A DNA stretch of 17,406 nt, taken from contig JBDREF010000159.1 in the NCBI GenBank assembly GCA_043820045.1, positions 1-17,406 on the forward strand, given 5' to 3'. Position 1 is the first letter of the stretch. Every line of letters starts with the position of its first letter. Under the pieces are notes generated by a model. The model saw only the letters and a program-made list of their open reading frames with translations, searched no databases and was not told where the DNA came from. This DNA is from JBDREF01 sp043820045. Lineage in GTDB: Bacteria > Planctomycetota > Phycisphaerae > Sedimentisphaerales > Anaerobacaceae. This document shows positions 7,906-14,470 of this stretch, piece by piece. A program made the position numbers and the translations under genes.

Positions 7906-9669
7906 ATGACGCCTAATGAAAATCAGGCAGGTCCTTCAGGCTCGCCAGGCAAAAAGCAGCAGGTAATGCACATGAACCCGCGCATCGAGAAGGATCGCCA
8001 AATGATTCTGGATGCGGAAAAGAAAGGCACAGGAGCGCGTTTCAAGGTGTTTCTCAAGTTATCGGGCCCAGGCTGGTTGCAGAGCGGCATCACCCTGGGC
8101 GGTGGCTCACTGTCTTCAAGCCTTTACTTGGGTGTGCTGGTGGGCTTTAGCTTCATGTGGCTCCAGCCCCTCGCGATGATCCTCGGCGTCATAATGCTCA
8201 GTGCTATAGCGTACGTCACGCTCTCAACCGGAAGCAGGCCGCTTCGCGGCATCAACGAGCACGTCAGCCCCGTATTGGGCTGGGGCTGGCTGCTTGCCTC
8301 AATGATGGCGAACCTCGTCTGGTCGCTTCCTCAGTTCGCACTCGGAACCGCCGCCTTGCGACAGAACCTTCTGCCCGGGCTCATCGGCTCTGACGCGATG
8401 GGTGAGATACCCGGGAAGATGATAGCCGGCGGGGTGTTTTTAGCAATCTGCCTGACAGTTACCATGACCTACAGCGCAGGCGGCAAGGGCGTCAAGATAT
8501 TCGAGATCCTGATTAAGACGATCGTCAGCATCATAGTATTCAGCTTCCTCGGCGTTGTCGTCAAGTTGAGCATCGAGGGAAAGATCGTCTGGGGTGAGAT
8601 CCTCAGTGGCTTGATTCCTGATTTGAGTTTGTTTATGAAGCCGACCGACAAAATAATGCCTCACATAGAAAAGGTCGCCGAGAATTTCCGACCCTTCTGG
8701 ACTAACATGATCGTGGGCCAGCAGCGTGACGTCATGATCAGCGCCGCAGCCACGGCGGTCGGCATCAACATGACCTTCCTTCTGCCGTATTCGATGCTCC
8801 GCAAAGGCTGGGACAAACATTTCCGCGGCCTGGCGATTTTCGACCTGTCAACCGGCTTGTTCATCCCGTTCATTCTGGCGACAGGCTGCGTTGTCATCGC
8901 TTCGAGCAGCCAGTTTCATGGTCAGCCGGCAGCGGGTTTGGTCGCCGACGAACCCGGCGGCCAGATAACAGTCGAGCCGGCCGCAAACCTCGTCGGTCCT
9001 TACAAGGGGCTTCTTGCAGACAGACTCAAATTCGGGATCGGCCAAGAGCAATTCGCCGCTCTTACCCCCGAACAGATACAGCAGAAATCCAACGATCTGC
9101 CCTGGGCCGACAAGAGAATGGCGGCCATGCTGGTCAAGCGCGACGCCTTTAATCTGGCCGATACGCTGGCACCGCTAACAGGCAAGGTTATTGCTCAATA
9201 TCTCTTCGGCCTCGGCGTCATCGGAATGGCGATGAGCGCCGCGACAATGCTCATGACGATCAACGGGCTCTGTTTCTGCGAGCTGTTGGGCAGGCCGCCG
9301 AGGGGCTGGACCCAGAGATTCGGGAGCCTGATGGTCTCGGTCGGAGCGCTCGGCCCGTTTTTCTGGAAAGACGCGGCTCCGTATCTGGCCATCCCGACAT
9401 CGGTCTTTGCGATGGTCCTGCTGCCGATCGCGTACTTCGCATTCTTCCTGCTGATGAACCAGAAGACCTTCATGGGCAACAACATGCCCAGCGGAGGCAA
9501 ACGCATCCTCTGGAACGTCCTGATGGCGCTGGCTTCCGGCGCCGCTGCATTCGGCAGTGTCTGGAGCCTCTGGTCGAAACTGCAATGGCTCGGGATTGTC
9601 CTGCTCGTCTGTTTCATCGCTCTGTGCGTTGTTGTGCATTTCGTTCGTAAGAAGCCTCAGACCGCATGA
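7906..9669 (+). CDS. Nramp-related multi-pass membrane transporter
   Basis: A 587-residue integral membrane protein with about 11-12 predicted hydrophobic segments, starting near residue 58 (LSGPGWLQSGITLGGGSLSS). After a hydrophilic stretch at about 335-430, further segments run from about 435 to the C-terminus. The opening GPG and the general layout resemble the Nramp/SLC11 (LeuT-fold) family. However, the TM1 DPGN metal motif is replaced by TLGGGS, and the TM6 M-P-H motif has no counterpart in GINMTFLLPYSML. It is therefore probably not a classical Mn/Fe importer; an Nramp-related carrier of another cation or an organic solute is possible. The ATG at 7906 has AGGAGA at 7893-7898. Its stop overlaps the next start (ATGA), indicating translational coupling with the second UroD-like protein, whose substrate or methyl donor it may import. 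That link is inferred from position only. Confidence 0.8.
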   Translation: MTPNENQAGPSGSPGKKQQVMHMNPRIEKDRQMILDAEKKGTGARFKVFLKLSGPGWLQSGITLGGGSLSSSLYLGVLVGFSFMWLQPLAMILGVIMLSAIAYVTLSTGSRPLRGINEHVSPVLGWGWLLASMMANLVWSLPQFALGTAALRQNLLPGLIGSDAMGEIPGKMIAGGVFLAICLTVTMTYSAGGKGVKIFEILIKTIVSIIVFSFLGVVVKLSIEGKIVWGEILSGLIPDLSLFMKPTDKIMPHIEKVAENFRPFWTNMIVGQQRDVMISAAATAVGINMTFLLPYSMLRKGWDKHFRGLAIFDLSTGLFIPFILATGCVVIASSSQFHGQPAAGLVADEPGGQITVEPAANLVGPYKGLLADRLKFGIGQEQFAALTPEQIQQKSNDLPWADKRMAAMLVKRDAFNLADTLAPLTGKVIAQYLFGLGVIGMAMSAATMLMTINGLCFCELLGRPPRGWTQRFGSLMVSVGALGPFFWKDAAPYLAIPTSVFAMVLLPIAYFAFFLLMNQKTFMGNNMPSGGKRILWNVLMALASGAAAFGSVWSLWSKLQWLGIVLLVCFIALCVVVHFVRKKPQTA

Positions 9670-10700
9670 CGCGCGAACAATGGGAAAAGTTGTTGGCGGT
9701 AATCAACGGCGAGCTGCTTGACCCGCTGCCGGTGGGGTTCATCATCGACAGCCCCTGGCTGCCCGGCTGGGCCGGAATATCCGTGCTCGATTACTACTCC
9801 AGCGAACGGATGTGGTTCGAGGCCAACCTGAAAGCTGTCCGGCAGTTTCCCGACGTTATGTTTCTGCCGGGTTTCTGGTCCGAATTCGGGATGTGCACCG
9901 AGCCGTCCGCGTTCGGGGCCAAGTGCACCTGGCAGGAAAATGAGCTGCCTTACGCTGATAAGGTTATCACTGATATCCAGGCCGTCGGTTCGCTCGCCAA
10001 ACCCAACCCCAAACAAGACGGCCTGCTGCCCTTTGTCCTCAATCGACTCAGGCATTACCAGGGCCGCATCGAGCAGGAAGGACACAGTATCAAATTCGCC
10101 GTCTCGCGAGGGCCGCTCAACATCGCGTCGTTCCTGCTTGGCAGCACGGAGTTTCTCATGGCCATCCGCACCGATCCCGACGAAACGCACAAGCTGCTCG
10201 GGACCGTGACGGATTTCATCATCGACTGGCTCGAATTGCAGGCCCGGACTTTTCCCTCCATAGACGGCATATTCATCCTCGACGACATTGTAGGCTTCCT
10301 CGGAGACCAGGATTTTCGACAAGCAGCTCTGCCGTACCTTGAACGGATTTTCCAATCATCCGAGGCGAGCGTGAAATTCTTTCACAACGATGCCGCCGGC
10401 CTGGTCTGCGCGCCTTATCTCGCTCAAATCGGGGTGAATCTGTTCAACTTCAGTTTCCAACACGGCCTGGCGGAGATGAAAGAGCTTACGAACAATGCTG
10501 TGACTTTGCTTGGAAACATTCCCACGCGGGACGTCCTTGCGGCGGGAATTCCTGACGATGTGCGCAAAAGCGTGAATGACGTACTCAAATCCGTGAGCGA
10601 TAGGAGTCGAATAATCCTCTCGTGCGGCGGCGGAATGCCTCCCGGCGTCCCGACGAAAAACATCGAAGCCTTTATCTCCGCGGCTGGAGGTGGGGTGTGA
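9666..10700 (+). CDS. Uroporphyrinogen decarboxylase/MtaA-like family protein (second of two)
   Basis: A 344-residue UroD-superfamily TIM barrel, clearly divergent from the one at 6874. Recognisable parts are VSRGPLNIASFLLGSTEFL (146-164), FILDDIVGFLG (203-213), the zinc-region FFHNDAAG (238-245) and the C-terminal ILSCGGGMPPGVPTKNI (317-333), which is typical of MtaA/CmuA-like methyltransferases. The family H-x-C zinc motif reads H240-N-D242, so one cysteine ligand is replaced by Asp. Cys320 is kept. The start overlaps the transporter stop in ATGA at 9666-9669 and has no strong ribosome-binding site of its own, so translation is probably coupled. It is the last gene of the plus-strand run and converges on the lipoprotein gene 54 bases away. 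Methyl transfer or demethylation of a small metabolite is plausible, but the reaction is not determined. Confidence 0.75.
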   Translation: MTREQWEKLLAVINGELLDPLPVGFIIDSPWLPGWAGISVLDYYSSERMWFEANLKAVRQFPDVMFLPGFWSEFGMCTEPSAFGAKCTWQENELPYADKVITDIQAVGSLAKPNPKQDGLLPFVLNRLRHYQGRIEQEGHSIKFAVSRGPLNIASFLLGSTEFLMAIRTDPDETHKLLGTVTDFIIDWLELQARTFPSIDGIFILDDIVGFLGDQDFRQAALPYLERIFQSSEASVKFFHNDAAGLVCAPYLAQIGVNLFNFSFQHGLAEMKELTNNAVTLLGNIPTRDVLAAGIPDDVRKSVNDVLKSVSDRSRIILSCGGGMPPGVPTKNIEAFISAAGGGV

Positions 10701-10754
10701 TAAGCCGCACCGATTTTGCGAGGTGAGTGGTGCTACCGCTGCACCCTCCGAGCC

Positions 10755-11399
10755 TTACCATTCAGGTGTCATCTTCTGTGGCAGGCTCTGACACATTTTC
10801 CTGATTACGCTCTGCGCTCTTTGCGCCTCTTCGGGCGACAGCGGCTGCTTGGAGATATCGCCCAGCGCGCCGCCGATGACTTCGCTGAACATCGGATCCT
10901 GTCCGGCGCCGGGACCGGGTGACGGACTCTCTGCAAGGCCGAACATATTCGACAGCGTTCGCTTGCCTTTGCCCCGACCGCTCGAGAGCCACAGTATGCT
11001 GCCGTCGGTGACGTTGATCATCTTGCCGGTAATCGATATCTGCTCACCGAAGTGGGGTATATCGATAGCAAGAACCGCCGGAACGTCCAGAAGCTTGCCA
11101 ACCTCGACTGCGCGTTCGGTCGTGCTCAGGTTCGCAAAATCGATTTCCTGGTCTTTAAGCGACGCCCTCACCTGGGCCCGCCCAACAGGTGCGTAGCCAT
11201 GTTCCAATAGCTCCATGGCAAAGAAATCGGCAATCTGATCCTTCGCCGCCTCGCTTCTCAAGGCCCCTTCGACCGACACGACGGCAACTTTTTCCACGCC
11301 GCTGAAATCATAACCGAGCCTGGAAGAGCTTTTCTGCGATGAACTACAGCCGCCAATCAGCAAGACAGCAGTTATCAGCATTACAAAGAGCGTTCTCAT
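10755..11399 (-). CDS. CsgG/LpoB-like lipoprotein
   Basis: A 214-residue predicted lipoprotein. The N-terminus has a short basic region, a hydrophobic stretch and the lipobox LIGGC with Cys18 as the lipidated residue, followed by a Ser-rich linker. The mature part starts VEKVAVVSVEG and continues with FFAMELLEHGYAPVGRAQV, GKLLDVPAVLAIDI and TGKMINVTDGSILWLSSG. This is the order seen in the CsgG/LpoB/FlgT-type anticodon-binding-like fold of periplasmic lipoproteins. Relatives activate peptidoglycan synthases or help export amyloid; no partner genes are nearby, so the role is open. The C-terminal third (Pro/Gly-rich, then MFSEVIGGALGDI) is less typical. The start has TTGGAG upstream on the minus strand and a good promoter at 11448-11476. 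It converges on the operon to its left. Confidence 0.75.
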   Translation of the reverse strand: MRTLFVMLITAVLLIGGCSSSQKSSSRLGYDFSGVEKVAVVSVEGALRSEAAKDQIADFFAMELLEHGYAPVGRAQVRASLKDQEIDFANLSTTERAVEVGKLLDVPAVLAIDIPHFGEQISITGKMINVTDGSILWLSSGRGKGKRTLSNMFGLAESPSPGPGAGQDPMFSEVIGGALGDISKQPLSPEEAQRAQSVIRKMCQSLPQKMTPEW

Positions 11400-11447
11400 C
11401 GTTTAAATCTCCAATCGAACAAATTGCATGTATCCCCTGTATTCGCT

Positions 11448-11476
11448 ATTTTACCGCACAGGCTACGAGAAAGCAA
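11448..11476 (-). promoter_or_regulatory. Sigma70-type promoter for the lipoprotein gene
   Basis: Read on the minus strand, TTGCTT (11471-11476) and TAAAAT (11448-11453) are 17 bases apart, matching 4/6 and 5/6 consensus positions. The predicted start of transcription near 11441 gives a leader of about 40 bases. This fits separate transcription of the lipoprotein from the epimerase gene upstream, despite the same orientation. Confidence 0.5.
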
Positions 11477-11540
11477 CAAAAACCGGACTCTCGATTCTCG
11501 ATATTCCACCCGTGCCCAGGGTACAAGCGTCCGGCGTCAT

Positions 11541-12341
11541 CTACATGGGATTATAGCCAATATCGGCGTACCCAGGGCGTTTTCGCGGCCTGTCGGGCCA
11601 TTTCAGCGAGTCAAACAGAAACTCAGTGGCCTGGCGTATCATAACAGACGGCATGCACGGACACATCTCCAGTGAGCCGACTACATGATTATCGTACTTA
11701 TTCAGCACTTCCAACAGATAATCCCAATCCTCCCGCGGCATCCCGCCCTGCAAGCCGGGCGGCACGTGGTCGTCCACCAGGCCGTAGTTGTCCGTCAGGT
11801 GCAGATGGGCCACTTTCGGAGCCAAATCACTGACATATTGCCTGAACGGGTGTGCACTATCCACGTGTGCAAAGCCCGTATCGAGACAATACCACACGGA
11901 CGGATACCGCTCGCCGGCCTGTTTGAGGATCCCGAGCCGGCCGGTTTCCAGGCACAACCTAACATCGTTCTGAATGGCCATATCGACCACTTCGCCGGCG
12001 AATGCCGAGCCGTTAAGCTCCTGATCTTCGGGTATTCCGACGCTCCGCAAATCGGTCACGATACTGGCGTTGAGCAGTTTTGCACATTCTATCTGCTCGT
12101 TCCACTCCTCCAGCGTCGGATTATCGTCGCGTGAACGCATCACCACCTGCATTCCGGCGGTTGCGGCCGCAAGTCTGGACCAGTTGCGTCTGTCGTAGCG
12201 GCATTCGTTCTGACCCTTAATATTGGGCCATAACTCGATACCGAAGCCTAACGAGATCAGGAACTGGCACTCCTGCTCGAAAGAAAGCGGGTGCTCACGC
12301 CCCCAGAATACCATCGACGAAACTGCATACGTTATTCGCAT
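11541..12341 (-). CDS. Sugar phosphate isomerase/epimerase-like TIM-barrel protein
   Basis: A 266-residue cytosolic protein of the xylose-isomerase-like/AP-endonuclease-2 superfamily, which includes sugar epimerases, inosose dehydratases and related metal-dependent enzymes. I chose the ATG at 12341 rather than the upstream in-frame ATG at 12434. It is preceded on the minus strand by GGAGAAAAGG and begins with a normal first strand (MRITYAVSSM), whereas the extra 31 residues look non-coding. Candidate metal ligands fall where the family has them: Glu132 (CLETG), Asp154 and His159 (CLDTGFAH), His181 (HLHLTDN) and Glu225 (GSLEM), with DDHVPPG (190-196) as the substrate loop. GFGIELWP (32-39) resembles the first-strand motif. 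It lies 141 bases upstream of the lipoprotein and has no obvious partner. The substrate cannot be told, though a sugar or polyol from the neighbouring degradation operon is reasonable. Confidence 0.8.
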   Translation of the reverse strand: MRITYAVSSMVFWGREHPLSFEQECQFLISLGFGIELWPNIKGQNECRYDRRNWSRLAAATAGMQVVMRSRDDNPTLEEWNEQIECAKLLNASIVTDLRSVGIPEDQELNGSAFAGEVVDMAIQNDVRLCLETGRLGILKQAGERYPSVWYCLDTGFAHVDSAHPFRQYVSDLAPKVAHLHLTDNYGLVDDHVPPGLQGGMPREDWDYLLEVLNKYDNHVVGSLEMCPCMPSVMIRQATEFLFDSLKWPDRPRKRPGYADIGYNPM

Positions 12342-12404
12342 TGAAACCTTTTCTCCACGAGAAGGCCGGACAAATACGGCCTCAAAAACAGCCAAACAAA
12401 TATC

Positions 12405-12434
12405 TTTATCGTTAAAAAACAGCCTCAAATTCAA
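12405..12434 (-). promoter_or_regulatory. Possible promoter of the epimerase-like gene
   Basis: On the minus strand TTGAAT (12429-12434) and GATAAA (12405-12410) are 18 bases apart, each matching four of six consensus positions. It lies in an A/T-rich stretch about 65 bases before the chosen ATG at 12341. A weak match, supported mainly by position. Confidence 0.3.
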
Positions 12435-13178
12435 AGTTTATTGGAAATTAGAGCATTTTTTCGGCCCCCCGCAGCCCAAAGATGCCCCTGCATCCGACTA
12501 TTCCGGCCACTGCTTCGCAGCAGGGTTTCGAGGTCGGCTCCATTCGACGCTGCTCAGAGCCTGCCATGAACCTTGTTGAAGGGACAAGCTTGAATTGGGT
12601 TTGTTTTCCCGGACCCCCAAAACCGGCTTGTGTTCATAACTCTGTATTGAGAAAACGCTTACATTCATTCCGGCCTTCATGGAATTGGCTTTGTTCTTCA
12701 CGAAAGAACCTCCCGATCCAACCGGCTTTGCCGGCAACAGCCGGGATCACTGAGAAGGTGGAGGTTGCTTCTCTTCGACATTCAGCCCCGCGGGCGTCGG
12801 GATCTTCGAAATGCGATATTCGCTATTCACCACCCGCCATTCACCAGCGACAATTCACTATCGACTATGCGGCAGTTAGATGCGCACTATACTCAGGGAA
12901 GGTTCGGCCGTCAAGTGAATTCCTTGTTTTTGGACACTTATTGACCCGATTGACACCGACGAACGACTAATTCCCCGACAATCCTGATACGCCGGTACCC
13001 TGGTCCCCGCCCGTCGCAGCGCGTCCGCCCTCCTTTATCCCTCGGCTTCCCCCCGGATACCCCGATACCCGCTTTTCGCCGCATCGTTAGCCTTCGACAT
13101 TCGATGTTCTGTATTCGTTATTCGATATTCCCGGCCCGCAGCCCAAAAAGCACAATAACACCCCCCGCCGCCGGTCTG

Positions 13179-13237
13179 TTCTTGTCATCTCGACCGAAGG
13201 GCCGCCACAGGCGGCCCGAAGTGGAGAGATCTATTAA
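13179..13237. repeat. Dispersed-type repeat with perfect GC hairpin
   Basis: The stretch reads approximately TTGTCATCTCGACCGAAG, then GGGCCGCC (13199-13206), ACA, GGCGGCCC (13210-13217), then GAAGTGGAGAGATCT. The 8-bp arms are a perfect inverted repeat with a three-base loop. The flanks resemble the widespread 'TGTCATTTCGACCGAAG...GGAGAAATCT' intergenic element of environmental bacteria, as I recall it. Only one copy is in the window. Its function is unknown; it could fold in RNA or be a miniature mobile repeat. Confidence 0.5.
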
Positions 13238-13330
13238 TATCCCCGCCGTTTTCCTCCTGTATTCTGTGTTCTGTATTCTAAATTCTGCCTTTCAGATTCC
13301 CCTTTTTCGCCCAAAAAACGCGGCTTTCTG

Positions 13331-13359
13331 AAAAAAAGTGTAGTTTTCTCACTTTTTTT
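13331..13359. repeat. A/T-rich inverted repeat, possible terminator-like hairpin
   Basis: AAAAAAAGTG (13331-13340) pairs perfectly with CACTTTTTTT (13350-13359) around a nine-base loop. Read on either strand it gives a stem followed by T residues, which could act as a weak bidirectional terminator insulating the downstream locus. The stem has only three strong-pair-containing positions, so an accidental A/T palindrome is possible. Confidence 0.35.
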
Positions 13360-13497
13360 GAAAAAGACCATCAATATTTGGCCTTCGAGAATCGCTTTAT
13401 GTATAGAAATGGGCAGAAATGTGGTGCTTTGACGCCGGAACAACGCATATAATACGAAACATCAACCCAGATTGAGCGACAGAAGGCGGAAGTGAAT

Positions 13498-13530
13498 ATG
13501 AGAGTTTTTCGAGCGACAAATGGGCTTTAA
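13498..13530 (+). CDS. Possible 10-codon leader ORF overlapping the nuclease start
   Basis: ATG at 13498 follows a plausible ribosome-binding site (GGCGGAAG, about 13485-13492) and encodes MRVFRATNGL before TAA at 13528-13530. It overlaps the ATG at 13520 of the nuclease ORF, which lacks a comparable site of its own, so translation of the nuclease could be coupled to this leader. It is equally possible that the good site is accidental and the nuclease begins at 13565. No attenuator-like codon run is present. Confidence 0.25.
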   Translation: MRVFRATNGL

Positions 13531-14470
13531 TAGGGTCCATCCAATAAAACCACCTAATAAAACCATGCATAAAAAATACCTCAGTAATCCGTCTTCCACT
13601 GGTGGCGCCGGATTCAATTTTGAGACACGTGTTCAGGCGTCTTTTGTTACATTAATGCTATCTGGGGGTTTTGTGCCGTCTATGCCTCCGTGGCCAATAA
13701 GAAAGATTAAGCTTCAGGGAAAATACGCAGGCTATGATACTGATGATGCTATTGTATTTGTTCAAAGTCGCGATGGTAAGAGGGAAAGGAAACTGCTTTG
13801 TCAGATTAAGCACTCAATAGGTCTAAATAAGACGAGTCGCCATTTTCGAGAAGTGATCTTGGCCGCATGGGTAGACTATAACAACACGAAAGTATTTACC
13901 GCAGGAAGAGATTCGATCGCACTTATAACAGGTCCTCTAAGCGCTGCTGATATCAGTGATGTTAGAACAATCCTTGAATGGGCTCGAAATTCGGACAGTG
14001 CATCAGACTTCCTTACAAAGGTCAATCTACTCAGATTTAGCAGCAAATCGAAAATAAGAAAGCTAAACGCCTTCCGTACTCACCTTGACAACGCTAATAA
14101 GCGTAGCGGCGTTTCAGATGAAGAGATGTGGCAATTCATGAGGAATTTCCATATCTTAGGATATGACTTAGACATCAAAGCGGGAGTGACTCTTTCTTTA
14201 CTTCACTCATTGATCGGACAATACTCTCCGGAGAACATTCAAGGTCTATGGACACAAATTGTTGACGAAGTACAATTAGCAAACCAGAATGCTGGAACAA
14301 TCACATTAGAATCAATTCCTGAAGAACTGAGAAATGTATTTCAAAAACCAAGGGTTGAGACTGTCCCAACAGACCTTGGGATAAAACCATCTACCACAGG
14401 AGCAGTCAACCTGATTAGTATGAAACTTGTTATTGCAAACCTTTTAGGTGGATGGAATGAAAATGTCTAA
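13520..14470 (+). CDS. Predicted PD-(D/E)xK-type nuclease module of a putative defence locus
   Basis: A 316-residue protein whose first 110 residues look like a restriction-endonuclease-fold domain: GGAGFNFETRVQ (28-39, Glu35 in the first helix), YDTDD (72-76, candidate metal-binding Asp) and CQIKHS (94-99, Q-x-K in place of D/E-x-K). This E...D...QxK order is seen in Cap4/DUF4297-like DNA nucleases and in N-terminal effector domains of large defence proteins. The remaining 200 residues are mixed alpha-helical without a motif I know. The conserved-looking part begins at MHKKYLSNP, so ATG 13565 may be the true start; neither it nor 13520 has a strong ribosome-binding site. The ORF ends in GGWNENV and overlaps the next ORF by 8-23 bases, depending on the start used. 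Base composition is more A+T-rich than the genes to the left, suggesting horizontal transfer. Activity and target are inferred, not shown. Confidence 0.65.
   Translation: MGFNRVHPIKPPNKTMHKKYLSNPSSTGGAGFNFETRVQASFVTLMLSGGFVPSMPPWPIRKIKLQGKYAGYDTDDAIVFVQSRDGKRERKLLCQIKHSIGLNKTSRHFREVILAAWVDYNNTKVFTAGRDSIALITGPLSAADISDVRTILEWARNSDSASDFLTKVNLLRFSSKSKIRKLNAFRTHLDNANKRSGVSDEEMWQFMRNFHILGYDLDIKAGVTLSLLHSLIGQYSPENIQGLWTQIVDEVQLANQNAGTITLESIPEELRNVFQKPRVETVPTDLGIKPSTTGAVNLISMKLVIANLLGGWNENV

Larger units (their letters stand above)
12435..13497 (+). other. Gene-poor spacer with degenerate repeats, about 1.06 kb
   Basis: I see no convincing gene. Open frames here (for example plus-strand 12482-12970) lack a ribosome-binding site and give low-complexity protein unlike any family. 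The spacer separates the G+C-richer metabolic region from the A+T-richer nuclease locus. It contains short degenerate repeats rich in ATTCG, CTATTC and TATTCT (about 12805-12869, 13091-13130 and 13255-13290), a 13-base sequence CCCGCAGCCCAAA present twice (near 12468 and 13135), a small CCGGC-TTT-GCCGG hairpin near 12723, and the two inverted repeats listed separately. Such spacers are common in planctomycete-like genomes, but I state this from memory. Confidence 0.6.

Noticed and set aside
10729..10745. Hairpin GGTGC...GCACC between convergent genes as a terminator
   Set aside because: Only five base pairs and no T run on either side.
12482..12970. 162-codon open frame in the spacer, plus strand
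   Set aside because: No ribosome-binding site, low-complexity residues, runs through the degenerate repeats and matches nothing recognisable.
13429..13453. Promoter TTGACG (13429-13434) and TATAAT (13448-13453) before the nuclease locus
   Set aside because: Both boxes look good, but the 13-base spacer is too short for a normal sigma70 promoter; TATAAT alone may still serve as a -10 with a different -35.
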